Source of the DNA: Stieleria mannarensis
GTDB lineage: Bacteria; Planctomycetota; Planctomycetia; Pirellulales; Pirellulaceae
Length of the DNA stretch: 64,000 nt
Assembly (NCBI RefSeq): GCF_014154935.1
Contig: NZ_JACEHH010000020.1
Location: 1 to 64,000 of the forward strand
Reading direction: 5' to 3'
Shown piece after piece: positions 19,253 to 29,053 of this stretch (within the stretch, counting starts at the first letter, position 1; each line of letters starts with the position of its first letter). The position numbers and the translations under genes were made by a program. Below the pieces are notes generated by a model. That model was not told the origin of the DNA. It searched no databases and saw only the letters and a list, made by a program, of their open reading frames with translations.

Positions 19253-19387
19253 TTACCCTCCCTAAAAGGGAGGGTCGAGCGTAGCGAGGGGAGGGTTGAT
19301 TCGTGGTGTTTGAGTGCTTCCGAGCCGCAGCGAACCCTCCCCGCGTCGTCGCTCACTCCTCCGCGACCCTCCCAGAGGGAGGGTGAA
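19253..19387. repeat. GGGAGGG-hairpin interspersed repeat, copy 1
   Basis: About 135 bp with an ACCCTCCC...GGGAGGGT hairpin at each end and a central segment reading TCGAGCGTAGCGAGGGGAGG. A near-identical unit lies at 32670-32803. It sits between the FGE-like gene and the ECF sigma gene and has no coding capacity. Confidence 0.7.
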
Positions 19388-19500
19388 TGACAGGATTGAT
19401 GGTTCCACCTCTTCACTTGATGCCACTGGCGTCGCACTTTTGATACCAGCCTCCTGATAGGCCCCCGTCCCAAGAGTCCTCCGCAATCGGGCCCGATGAC

Positions 19501-20070
19501 GTGACACGACGCGACGAAACACCGAATCTGGAGCAGTATCGTCGGTACCTGAGAGTGCTAGCGGACATGCAGCTGAACCCGCGTTTGCGGTCCAAGGAGG
19601 ACGTTTCCGATGTCATCCAGTCGACGCTGCTGCGGGCACACCAGGATCTGGACGGGTTTCGAGGATCCACGGAGGCTGAACTGCGAGGCTGGCTGAAAAC
19701 GATCTTGACGCACACGTTGATCAATCTGGCGAAGAAGTACCAAGCGAAAAAGCGCGACATTCGCCTGGAACGCTCGATCGATCAACAGTTGCAGGAATCC
19801 GCGATCCGGATCGTCGGCGAGCTGCCGGCCGAGCAGACGTCGCCCAGCCAATCGATGATTCGCCAGGAACGTGCCGAGCAGCTTGCCGACGCCATGGCGA
19901 CGCTGCTGGAGGATGAATACACCGCGGTGATGCTCAAACACGTTCACGGCTGGAAGGTCGCCGATATCGCAACGCACATCGACCGTTCCTCCGAAGCGGT
20001 CGCGGGCCTGCTTCGCCGCGGGTTGAAGAAGCTTCGAATCAAATTGAACGCGGCGGAACACCATGGCTGA
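19501..20070 (+). CDS. ECF-type RNA polymerase sigma factor
   Basis: This 189-residue protein is a sigma-70 family ECF factor. Region 2 (about 15-80) has LRSKEDVSDVIQSTLLRAHQ and FRGSTEAELRGWLKTIL, and region 4 (about 120-180) has the DNA-binding helix AVMLKHVHGWKVADIATH. It carries the planctomycete form in which EDVSDVIQ replaces the usual AEDLVQ motif. The GTG at 19501 is the likely start, since no good ATG precedes the domain. Its stop overlaps the start of a Ser/Thr kinase gene (20063), so the two are translationally coupled. The kinase, rather than a classical anti-sigma factor, probably controls its activity, as proposed for the STK-linked ECF groups of planctomycetes. Confidence 0.9.
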   Translation: MTRRDETPNLEQYRRYLRVLADMQLNPRLRSKEDVSDVIQSTLLRAHQDLDGFRGSTEAELRGWLKTILTHTLINLAKKYQAKKRDIRLERSIDQQLQESAIRIVGELPAEQTSPSQSMIRQERAEQLADAMATLLEDEYTAVMLKHVHGWKVADIATHIDRSSEAVAGLLRRGLKKLRIKLNAAEHHG

Positions 20071-23000
20071 AGCGAACGACAGCCCCGATCGCGAAGAGGC
20101 CTTTGATCGCATCGTCCATGAATACTACCGGTCGATCGAAAACGGAGAATCGATCCCGCGACAGGTCTTCATCGACCGGCACCAAGAGTTCGAGCAAGAG
20201 CTTCATTCGTTCTTTGCAGACCTGGATCAATTCGACCAAGCGGTCGAGGACCGCGAGGTGACATCCGACGACGCGATCGACGCCACGCAAGCCACGCCGC
20301 TCAAGCGATCGCCCTTGGATCCCCGCGTCCCGATTCGCTACATCGGCGAGTATCGCGTTCTCAGCGAGGTGGCTCGCGGCGGGATGGGCATCGTTTTCAA
20401 AGCACGCCAAGAATCGCTTCGCCGAACGGTCGCGTTGAAGATGATTCTGAGCGGTCGGCTGGCCACCGATGCCCAGGTGGAGCGGTTTTATCGCGAAGCG
20501 CGGTCGGCCGCGGGGCTGAAGCATCCACATATCGTGAGCGTGCATGAGATCGGCAAACATGACGGTCATCACTACTTCACGATGGATTTCATCGAAGGGG
20601 AGAGTCTGGCCCAGACCTTACATGAAGCCCCTTTGCCGCCACGTCGCGCCGCCGAACTGGTTGCCACGCTGGCCGACGCGATTCATTTTGCGCACCAGCG
20701 AGGCGTGCTACATCGCGACCTGAAACCGGCCAACGTGCTGCTGGATGCGGAAGGGCAGCCGCACATCACGGATTTCGGCCTGTCCAAGCAGCTTTTCGAA
20801 GGCGACGCTGACCGGGGAGAGATCACGCACTCGGGACAAATCCTTGGGACGCCACGCTTCATGGCCCCCGAGCAGGCGGCGGCCGAACACGGTCGAATCG
20901 GTGTCCCGAGCGACGTCTATTCACTCGGCGCGATCCTCTACACGAGTCTGGTCGGTCGAGCGCCGTTTGTCGCCGAGTCGACGGTTGAAACGATCCGTCA
21001 AGTCATCGAGAAAGACCCCGTCCGCCCCGGGCTATTGAACCCGGCCGTGCCAAAGGATCTGGAGACCATCTGTTTGAAGTGCCTCCAGAAGTCGCCCGAA
21101 TCCAGGTATCGCAGCGCCTCCGACCTGGGCGACGATTTGCGGCGTTATCTCGACGGGCACGCGATCAAGGCCAAGCCGGTGAGTTGGTCGGCTCGGGGTT
21201 GGAAGTGGTGCAAGCGACGCCCCGAGGTCGCGACCTTAGTAACGCTGCTGGTGGTCGCCCTGCTGACCGGTTTGGTCTCCGTCGGTTTTTGGTGGCAGAT
21301 CGCCGAGCACCGGCGAGCCGAGGCGGTGGAGGCGACCGCCCAGGCGAAGCAAAACCTGTATGCGTCCTACATGCGTGAGGCCGAAGCGACGCGTCGCGCG
21401 CGGCAGAGTGGTTATCGCGGGCGGGTCCTCTCACTGCTGCAGGCGGCATTTCGTCTAGAAGGCGTCCAAAAAGACGAGGGGCGGATTCGACAAGAAGCGA
21501 TTTTGTGCTTCGGAGACTTCATCGGAAATCAGCCGACGACCGTTGAGGGCCCGGCGCTGGCCCAATCGTCCGGTGCGGCAACGTTTTTAGACGACCAACG
21601 GATCGCGGTCGCGGTCGCCGGCGGTGACGTCGTGGTGCGGAACGTCACCGACGGAAGTGAACAGTCACGCGTGTTTCGGATCGGAAGGAAAATTCTCGCG
21701 ATGGCCATGGCCAACGGTGGCACGACGATTCTGATGGTCGATAAAGACACGCTGGAACGTTGGGACCAACAACAGGATGACACTTGGACTCGACAATGGG
21801 AAATTCCGGCGGCGTATTCCAGTCACTATATGGACCTTGACGTCGCGGGAGATCGGATCGCACTGATCGATCGGTTTCAGATCCGGCTGGTCGGACTTTC
21901 CGATGGTCAACCGATCGGCAGCCTGAAGCCTCCGGAAGGCTATGATTTTCTGTACCGCTCGCACGGCTTTCTGACCACCGCGATCAGCCCGGATCGACGC
22001 TACGTGGCGGCCGCCGATGCGCCCGAATCCGTCTTCATCTGGGACACCGTGACGGGCGAGTTGGTCGACCGGATCCGTGCTCCGGGAGCAGGGATCCCCA
22101 ATGTCCGCTTCTCGACTGACGGACAGTTCCTGGTGGTCGGATCGGACCAGGGGTTTGCAACCTACCGCAGTGACGATTTTTCGCAATGGTCCGTGATTCA
22201 GACCGACCCGATTTTCAGTTTGGCGGTCAGCGCCGATGCCACGCGGCTGATCACCGTGACCGAAGTCGGGGCCGTGCATTTATGGAATTTGCGGACACAA
22301 CGGTTGATCGCGACGTTATCGCATCCCGGTGCTTTGCCGTTCGGTTCCGCAGGTTTCAGCCCCGGCGGGACACGCGTGTTTTCGTCCGGCGCCGAACGAC
22401 TGCGGATTTGGAATCTGGCCGATACTCCCGAACGCATTGTCTTGTTGGGGCACCAACAACCGGTCGGTTGCGTCGCGTTTCACCCCACCGCCGACGTGTT
22501 GGCAACGGGCAGCCAAGATGGAAGCGTAAGATTCTGGGATTCCAAAGCGGCTTTGGTAAGGTCGCAACTGACACTCGGCGAACCGGTCAAGTCGATCAAG
22601 TTTTCCGTCGATGGATCGCTGGTTGCCGCCGCCACCTCTCGATCACTTTCTGTTTGGCAAGACGGAGACGACGGCAACCTGACCCCCGTGTTAAAGCTCA
22701 ATCGAAACGGTCCGGCGTTCAACGACATCGACTTCAGCCCCGATGGAAAATGGTTTGCGTCCTGTGGCCCCGACGGGATCTATCTTTGGCAGATTCAACG
22801 CGTCAAAGGAGCGGTGGCTAAACTTTCGTTAACGCGGCGAGCGTCGACCTTCGGCCAATCCATCATCTTTGACCGCTCGTCGAAGTACATCGCGGTCAAT
22901 GCCAGATTGCTATTCGGATGGATTGATGTGTCCGATCCCAACTCCACCCCACGGACGATTGCCACGCGGATGTTTTCCAGCAATCTGGTCACTTCCACGT

Positions 23001-24409
23001 CGGATCACACGGTGTTGGCTGTTTCCGCCAGTGGGGCGCTGGTGCAATGGGATCTGGAAAATCAGCAATCAGAAGACCAAGCAATCGCTGAACTCGGCCG
23101 CTTGAGTTCCCCTGTCATCGCGATCGCCCCCTCCAGCGAGATTGTGGCGGTCCAGGCCAGTCACAGAAACGTGCGTTTGTTGGATCTGAAGACACGTTCG
23201 ATGATGTTCGATCTGGCAGACGAGCACGCTTCGATCAACTCGATCACTTGGGATCCGACGGGGTACCGTCTGGCAATCGGGCTGACCGACGGCAGCGTCG
23301 CGATTTGGGATCTCGCACGCATTTCGGAACAACTGGCCTATGCCGGCCTTCCATCCGGGGTGGATCGATTCGAATTGCCCGGCGGCGATAAAGTCAACGC
23401 CGCTGCCGTGCCCCAGATTTCGAAGCAGGTGTGGCAGTCCGACAGTGGCATGTTGACCGATGAACTTCAAGCGAAAAAGTATCTGGCAACCTGGGGAATC
23501 GAAACGCGGCAGAAGACTTCAAAGGCAGACGAGACACCCGTCGACGGTTCGCTGGATGAATCGATTTTTGAAGCGATGGCCCAGTGGCATGGCGGGGCGA
23601 GCCCGCATGGGGCATTCGCACTGGGGATTCCTGCCGTCCGCTTCGCCCCCTTGGCAAACCAACTCACCCGCGCCGGGTACGGCCTGTCATCGATTTCACC
23701 GGTCTGCAATGACGGCCAGATGGTCATCTCTGCCGGTTGGCAAGCCGGTCAGTTCGATGTGGTTTGGGAACTGGACATGAGCGCGGAAGAACTGAACCAA
23801 AGGCAGCAAGAGATGACCGGTTGGGGATACCATCTGGTCGATGTCGGCGGTTACGTCGACGATCGCTCGGAAGCGTCCGCGCGGTTTTTCGGACTCTGGC
23901 GAAATGACCAAACGGGCACCGCAACTCAGTCGTTGGTCCTGAGCCAGACCGGTCAGCAATCCAATAAAACCTTTTACGACAAGATGGATGACTACGAACC
24001 CATCCTGCGACAATGTTATTACGATGCCGACAACCAACTTCGTTTCTGTGAACTGTGGGAACAATTCGATCTGCCGGCGCTAGAACCATGGTTCGCCTAC
24101 GCCAATTCAAGGGACCAGATGTCCAACGAAATCAGGCGGGCCCGGATGGACCGTTATCCCTGCCGATCGTTCAAGGTGTCGCGGTCACGTGAAGGAAACG
24201 AAAATTTTTACTCCGGTGTCTGGCGTGGCGACGAACCGGGCATCCAAACGCGGCTGATCTTTGGCGAATCGCCTCGCACCGTTCAGTTGGTCGGCGCGGA
24301 AATGCTGCGCAGTGGATATCGGCCACGTTGCGTCTCGATGACCGCTTCCCGCGACCGAGCCCCCGTCGCTGCTGTCGTTTGGGAAAAACCGACAACGCTT
24401 CAAAATTAG
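20063..24409 (+). CDS. Transmembrane Ser/Thr protein kinase with WD40 repeats
   Basis: The 1448-residue protein has an N-terminal segment of about 95 residues and then a complete PknB-type kinase domain (about 97-365). This shows the glycine loop ARGGMG (104-109), Lys126, HRDLKPAN (217-224), DFG (237-239) and APE (268-270). One transmembrane helix (about 389-410) follows. A beta-propeller made of WD40-like repeats (about 480-1110) is marked by recurrent IWD and LWN endings. The last 270 residues contain repeats with Trp-rich WHGG and GLW motifs, similar to bacterial tandem repeat domains. All catalytic residues are present. It probably senses an extracytoplasmic signal and regulates the overlapping ECF sigma factor. 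Confidence 0.9.
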   Translation: MAEANDSPDREEAFDRIVHEYYRSIENGESIPRQVFIDRHQEFEQELHSFFADLDQFDQAVEDREVTSDDAIDATQATPLKRSPLDPRVPIRYIGEYRVLSEVARGGMGIVFKARQESLRRTVALKMILSGRLATDAQVERFYREARSAAGLKHPHIVSVHEIGKHDGHHYFTMDFIEGESLAQTLHEAPLPPRRAAELVATLADAIHFAHQRGVLHRDLKPANVLLDAEGQPHITDFGLSKQLFEGDADRGEITHSGQILGTPRFMAPEQAAAEHGRIGVPSDVYSLGAILYTSLVGRAPFVAESTVETIRQVIEKDPVRPGLLNPAVPKDLETICLKCLQKSPESRYRSASDLGDDLRRYLDGHAIKAKPVSWSARGWKWCKRRPEVATLVTLLVVALLTGLVSVGFWWQIAEHRRAEAVEATAQAKQNLYASYMREAEATRRARQSGYRGRVLSLLQAAFRLEGVQKDEGRIRQEAILCFGDFIGNQPTTVEGPALAQSSGAATFLDDQRIAVAVAGGDVVVRNVTDGSEQSRVFRIGRKILAMAMANGGTTILMVDKDTLERWDQQQDDTWTRQWEIPAAYSSHYMDLDVAGDRIALIDRFQIRLVGLSDGQPIGSLKPPEGYDFLYRSHGFLTTAISPDRRYVAAADAPESVFIWDTVTGELVDRIRAPGAGIPNVRFSTDGQFLVVGSDQGFATYRSDDFSQWSVIQTDPIFSLAVSADATRLITVTEVGAVHLWNLRTQRLIATLSHPGALPFGSAGFSPGGTRVFSSGAERLRIWNLADTPERIVLLGHQQPVGCVAFHPTADVLATGSQDGSVRFWDSKAALVRSQLTLGEPVKSIKFSVDGSLVAAATSRSLSVWQDGDDGNLTPVLKLNRNGPAFNDIDFSPDGKWFASCGPDGIYLWQIQRVKGAVAKLSLTRRASTFGQSIIFDRSSKYIAVNARLLFGWIDVSDPNSTPRTIATRMFSSNLVTSTSDHTVLAVSASGALVQWDLENQQSEDQAIAELGRLSSPVIAIAPSSEIVAVQASHRNVRLLDLKTRSMMFDLADEHASINSITWDPTGYRLAIGLTDGSVAIWDLARISEQLAYAGLPSGVDRFELPGGDKVNAAAVPQISKQVWQSDSGMLTDELQAKKYLATWGIETRQKTSKADETPVDGSLDESIFEAMAQWHGGASPHGAFALGIPAVRFAPLANQLTRAGYGLSSISPVCNDGQMVISAGWQAGQFDVVWELDMSAEELNQRQQEMTGWGYHLVDVGGYVDDRSEASARFFGLWRNDQTGTATQSLVLSQTGQQSNKTFYDKMDDYEPILRQCYYDADNQLRFCELWEQFDLPALEPWFAYANSRDQMSNEIRRARMDRYPCRSFKVSRSREGNENFYSGVWRGDEPGIQTRLIFGESPRTVQLVGAEMLRSGYRPRCVSMTASRDRAPVAAVVWEKPTTLQN

Positions 24410-24660
24410 TCCGCTCGATCGGTACAGCCTTACTGTCTAATGAACTGCGGCACGTTCAATCAGGAGCAACGGGCACGGGCAGATGTTGGTGTCTAGCCTT
24501 TCGGCGATTCCCCGTCGCTGCTTCACAGCGATATCGGGCGGCGAAAGCTTGCACACCAGCGGTTACGGTTTTCCCCATGGCTTGTCTCCCTGCCGTTCGA
24601 ATCAGGAGTTTTTCGCAACCATCGGAAGCACGCCGTCTTCCCCGTTTTCGGCCGAAAACC

Positions 24661-27600
24661 ATGAAACGCATTTGTTTGCGAGACTCGATTGCACAAGATT
24701 TATTGCTCAGCGGCGTGACCGTGGCCTCGGCGATCATGCTGATGGCCCTGTCGACGCTTCCATTGAGTGCCGATGAGCGAGCCGAAACGTCCGACAAACC
24801 GTCACAGAAATCGATTGAGGCCGATTCCGTCCAGGGCGAAGCGGACACCTCCCACGGACCGATCGAACCGCCACGATCGGTCGACCTTCTCGACGCCGAA
24901 ATCGACGTCACGGATTCGCCACGACCGACGTCAGAATCAACATCGCCCGAGGGCCCCGCCGCATTGATTCGTGAACTGAGCGATGCGGACTTGGCGGCGT
25001 TGGCACGTGGCGAGCAACCAACCGCGGCGCTCGTCAAGCAGCTCGAGTTGACCGGGGCCGACCTGCATCAGTTGCTGTTGGACGAACTTGCGGTACGTTT
25101 GAGCAGAGATCCCCGGACGACGCCCCAGCCGCGTTTAAAGCCCGCGGCGGTTGTCGATTCAAACGACCAATCACGAAAACCGTCTCCGCCGGATCCCGAC
25201 GTCGATCAAGGGGGCGACCAGCGAGACTTGTTGGATCAGGGGCCGGTCGAAGTCCAGTTACAGGACGTCATTGTCCAGGCACAACAGGGGACACCGGCCG
25301 GAGCCGTCGTGATTGAACTGGTTTATGCCGAAGGACATGGGCCGATCTTGTTTCCGGACCAACCCTTGTTTTTGGTCGAAAAACAAGGTCGTGCGAAATA
25401 CGCCGCCTTTGACGTCAGCTACCAGTCGTCGTCGCAGCGCTTGCCGTTTGAAGTCGAACGCATCGAGGCGGCGTTCTTGGTCAATGGTCAAGCGCCGCTG
25501 GAAGTCAAGTTGATGACCCGCGACTCGGTGCTGGTTGAGCGAGTGGATGTCAATCTGATCGGCCAAGTGTTGCCGCTGGCATCGCTGAAACGTCGATGGT
25601 GGAAATCATTTTCGAAAGTCCCCGAAGAACTCGGCAGCGACCAAAAACAACTCCGCAGAACATTGGCCGCGGTGCTGGCCAGACGCTACGGATTGGCGAG
25701 TCCATGGCCGGTGCCGCAAAACGACACCGATCAAGAAGCGAGTGGGTTGGAAGCACAATTCGAACGCGCCGTCGGAATGTTGTTCGGGATGGAATCCGTC
25801 AAATTGGCTATGCAGGAGGATGTGACGCTGCGTGAATCCACGCGTGCCGAAATTGCCGACCAGCGCGTACCGCCCAAACCGCGGATGACGAGCGTGGTGA
25901 TTCCCCCGTTTCCTGACATCGTGATCGAACCGATGGCGATGCATGTCCCCCAAGAATGTTTCTATCTGCGGACGGGAAGTTTGGACAATTACCAAAGACT
26001 GCGTCAGTTCCTGACCGGATGGGGCGGCAGCCTCAGCGATGTGGTCGACTCGAGGTCAGTGGTGCGACGAACTCGGGACAAGGTGGAGTTTCAACTCGCC
26101 TTGTCGCCGGAGCAGACCGCATCGGGCGACTTCGATCCACTGGTTTCTGACATGGCCCTGATCGGTTGTGATCCACTTTTCCGCGACGGCGCGGCACTGG
26201 GCGTTGTCTTTGAAGCAACCGACAGTTTTAAGCTCGCCGATGCAATCAAGCGACAGCGGCAGCAGATGCTCGGAACGTTCTCCGAAATCTCCGAACGTCT
26301 GCTGAACGTCGCCAATCACCGCGTGTCGCTGCTTTCGACCGACGACAACCGGGTGCGTTCCTTCTACGCGATCGACGGGAACTACCATCTGGTCACGAAC
26401 TCGCAATCTCTGCTGGAACGCTTTTTCCAAGCCGGACGCGGCGACCGGTCGTTGGGGGCGTTGCGTGAGTATCGCTACGCCCGGCGCAAAGCCGATTCCG
26501 CCGGACATCAATTTGCCTTCCTTTACCTCTCCGATCCATTTTTCCAAAACCTGGTCAGTCCGCACTACCGCATCGAACTGACCCGCCGGTCGCGTGCGGC
26601 GCGGGAGCTTCAGCAATTCCAGTTGGCGAAGCTGTTGGCGAAATCGGAGGGCATTGATAAGGCCTCGATCGACGGACTGGTCAAAGCGAAACTGCTGCCG
26701 CGAGGATTTGGCGATCGCGCCGATGGCAGTCGACCGATCCTGGTGGACGATCGCTTTCGAGACTCACTTCGCGGCGTCCCGGGGGCATTCCTTCCCATTC
26801 CGGACGTCCCGATCGACAAGGCGACGCGCAGTGAAGTGATCGCCTACCGAGGCTTTGTGCGCCAGTACAACCGAGAGTGGCGTCGCGTCGATCCGGTGAC
26901 CATCGTCTTCACCGAAAAAGAAAACGCTGCCCTGGGAATGCGCCGCCTCGGTATCGAAATCATCATCACCCCGTACGCGCGGCAGAAATATGCGCTGCTG
27001 GAACGTCATCTGGCCGATCCCAAACAACGTCGATTCGCGGCGGATGACCGCGACCTGTTGAGTGTCGACACGGCGGTCAGGATCGGACGCGGCGGCCCAG
27101 CGCATCTGCTTTATATCGGGCTGCGCGACGATCAGGTTGCCTTCGAAATGAACGATGGGCACGTCAGGCTACTTGACCAAGAGCAAGACACAACGTTTGC
27201 CAAGCTTCGATCGTTTGGTGTGATCTCGCCGCCGAGCACCGAGATTCTGCGGATGCTCGCTTCGGTGCTGCTCAACGGCCAGCCGTTGCCAGAGCGCGCG
27301 ACGCCTCGCTCGCCACCTCCGCCGCCCCGTTCACTGCTGCCCTGGTCGACCGCGGCGCTGCCCTTCGGATCGCCTCCCACCGGGCAACTGTTCTATTACT
27401 TTGCCTGGGGCATTGCCAATCTGCCTCCCGGAGGAGCCTCCGCGGCGAAGTATTTGAAGATGATCGAAAGCCGTGATGATTTGACGACCGTCGCGATGCA
27501 GCCGGACCTGCGCGACGACGTGTTTCGCGGTATTTCACTTGAAAACATTGCCAACCCGCCCAAAGTTCGACTGCGGATGCGACCGCTTTCCGGGGCGAAA

Positions 27601-28005
27601 ATCGAACCGTACATCCAAGCGTACACGTACCTTTCAACGCGCCGGACTTCCTATCAAAACGCGCGGTTTCTGGCCGACCTCACCGATTGGCTGGACCTGC
27701 CGACACCGGAATCACAAGAGGTCATTGAGAACCTGTTGAACGCCAAGATCGCTTGCCCGCTGGGCGGCGCGTATCAAATGGAGTCAGTCGCCGGGCGCGC
27801 CGATTGCGTCGGCACCGCCTGGAATGAACCAAGTCTGTACCAAATAAATCAAACTCCCCAAACGTGGAAGTTCCCGTTCCTGGATTGGCTCCGCGCGATG
27901 GACCTGCGCTTCGATCTGGACCAAAACACGTTGCACGCCAAGGTCGATTTGACGGTCCGAGCGGATCGAGTCGGTGTGGATCAGGTGAAGGTTGCTTCGC
28001 AGTGA
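24661..28005 (+). CDS. Large exported protein of unknown function
   Basis: The ATG at 24661 gives 1114 residues with a long signal peptide (about 1-37, ending LPLSA). A Pro/Ser/Asp-rich low-complexity region (about 38-215) and a soluble, mixed alpha/beta body without a recognised family follow. A Pro-rich patch lies near 27310-27345. The frame is open back to 24328, inside the kinase gene, but the signal peptide argues for 24661. It lies 251 nt after the kinase on the same strand, so it may belong to the same signalling unit, for example as a target. The C-terminal half has few cysteines and no membrane helix. Function cannot be assigned from the sequence. Confidence 0.75.
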   Translation: MKRICLRDSIAQDLLLSGVTVASAIMLMALSTLPLSADERAETSDKPSQKSIEADSVQGEADTSHGPIEPPRSVDLLDAEIDVTDSPRPTSESTSPEGPAALIRELSDADLAALARGEQPTAALVKQLELTGADLHQLLLDELAVRLSRDPRTTPQPRLKPAAVVDSNDQSRKPSPPDPDVDQGGDQRDLLDQGPVEVQLQDVIVQAQQGTPAGAVVIELVYAEGHGPILFPDQPLFLVEKQGRAKYAAFDVSYQSSSQRLPFEVERIEAAFLVNGQAPLEVKLMTRDSVLVERVDVNLIGQVLPLASLKRRWWKSFSKVPEELGSDQKQLRRTLAAVLARRYGLASPWPVPQNDTDQEASGLEAQFERAVGMLFGMESVKLAMQEDVTLRESTRAEIADQRVPPKPRMTSVVIPPFPDIVIEPMAMHVPQECFYLRTGSLDNYQRLRQFLTGWGGSLSDVVDSRSVVRRTRDKVEFQLALSPEQTASGDFDPLVSDMALIGCDPLFRDGAALGVVFEATDSFKLADAIKRQRQQMLGTFSEISERLLNVANHRVSLLSTDDNRVRSFYAIDGNYHLVTNSQSLLERFFQAGRGDRSLGALREYRYARRKADSAGHQFAFLYLSDPFFQNLVSPHYRIELTRRSRAARELQQFQLAKLLAKSEGIDKASIDGLVKAKLLPRGFGDRADGSRPILVDDRFRDSLRGVPGAFLPIPDVPIDKATRSEVIAYRGFVRQYNREWRRVDPVTIVFTEKENAALGMRRLGIEIIITPYARQKYALLERHLADPKQRRFAADDRDLLSVDTAVRIGRGGPAHLLYIGLRDDQVAFEMNDGHVRLLDQEQDTTFAKLRSFGVISPPSTEILRMLASVLLNGQPLPERATPRSPPPPPRSLLPWSTAALPFGSPPTGQLFYYFAWGIANLPPGGASAAKYLKMIESRDDLTTVAMQPDLRDDVFRGISLENIANPPKVRLRMRPLSGAKIEPYIQAYTYLSTRRTSYQNARFLADLTDWLDLPTPESQEVIENLLNAKIACPLGGAYQMESVAGRADCVGTAWNEPSLYQINQTPQTWKFPFLDWLRAMDLRFDLDQNTLHAKVDLTVRADRVGVDQVKVASQ

Positions 28006-28121
28006 CCGCGTCATCAATCGCCAGTTGATCCCAATTCGTAGAATTGTCGAAACACTCGATTGCGGGCCCAAGTGTGTAGACACCAACGCCCTGCCAGATG
28101 GTTACATCCAACCTTCCATCG

Positions 28122-28913
28122 TCATTCGAATTGATACTTCGCGTACGGGCCGGTGGCAGAGTAGATTTCTGCGGAAGTCAGACGCGGGACGTCCCAGATT
28201 TCTTGCTGATTGTACCGGGCTCGCATGGCCAGGAAATTGGACCGTGCGATGGCGTAACGCCATTGCGGTTGACCGGTCTGACCGCGTGCCTCAATCAGCA
28301 ACAGCGCCTCCGGGTCGGTGGCTTTGGCCAGCGCGAACAGCCCGCCGTCGATCACGTCGGCAGCTTGACTTTGGTAGCGGAGCAGCGGTTGGGATAACAG
28401 CCGCAGACGGGTTTGCGTGCCGTCTTTCTCCGTCATTTCAAAATCGAAACGCTTTGCCAGCCCCCGCATCTGGACCATGCGTTGTGCAGCGGTTTGGCCC
28501 GGCGGCGGTGCGTCGGGAATGGGGTTCCAAGTCACGCCGGGTGCCGAAGTTTGCCAGTTTTTCTGTCCCGGACGTGTCGCCGTGATCGGCCCGCCGGCCA
28601 ACGACTGGAATTCGTGGCTGCTGTGGGTGAACGGCCGATACCATTTGTAGAACGACGCGATCGCAAGCGGGCGGCCGTGATGCGTCCAGATGTAGACGCC
28701 GCCGTAGATCTCTCCGACCAATGGATTCGTCCAAGTCAGCACGGCTTCCTCGTGCAACTGAAGCGACTCGCCGTCGGCGGAGATCGAGTATTCGCGGGCG
28801 ATTTGATCGGCCAGCGTTGCGAATGCCGCCGCATTGTCGGCCTCCTGGGCCGAACCAGCCGATCCGATGAAAACCGAAACACAAACCGCCGCTGCCAAGA
28901 GAAGTGGACGCAT
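28122..28913 (-). CDS. Exported protein of unknown function
   Basis: The 263-residue protein has a clean signal peptide (MRPLLLAAAVCVSVFIGSAG, cleaved before about residue 22). The rest is a soluble domain with aromatic-rich motifs such as GGVYIWTHHGRPLAI and FYKWYRPFTHSSHEF. I do not recognise a characterised family; its composition resembles planctomycete-specific periplasmic proteins. A start at 28928 would add five residues before the signal and is less likely. It is convergent with the large exported protein and lies downstream of the TolC-like gene on the same strand, with an inverted repeat between them. Confidence 0.75.
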   Translation of the reverse strand: MRPLLLAAAVCVSVFIGSAGSAQEADNAAAFATLADQIAREYSISADGESLQLHEEAVLTWTNPLVGEIYGGVYIWTHHGRPLAIASFYKWYRPFTHSSHEFQSLAGGPITATRPGQKNWQTSAPGVTWNPIPDAPPPGQTAAQRMVQMRGLAKRFDFEMTEKDGTQTRLRLLSQPLLRYQSQAADVIDGGLFALAKATDPEALLLIEARGQTGQPQWRYAIARSNFLAMRARYNQQEIWDVPRLTSAEIYSATGPYAKYQFE

Positions 28914-29000
28914 CGTCGTTGCCTGCATCGAGGGATCGTTGTGTCAACGACCCCAGAATAAGACAATACGTCTGAACTTGCAACCGTTTTGTCTCCGCGG

Positions 29001-29029
29001 GTAGCGAAACTCTTGGCGAGTTCCGCTAC
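29001..29029. repeat. Short inverted repeat, possible terminator
   Basis: GTAGCGAAACTC pairs with GAGTTCCGCTAC around a 5-nt loop (11 of 12 positions). It lies 25 nt beyond the TolC-like stop codon on the - strand. It lacks a clear U tract, so it may be a stem-loop for transcript stability. Confidence 0.45.
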
Positions 29030-29053
29030 GGGAACGCCGGGTGGGGCGGCGGA

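Noticed and set aside
24585-24610. A T-arm-like GTTCGAATC that could mark a tRNA
   Set aside because: No acceptor stem, anticodon arm or D-arm can be built around it.
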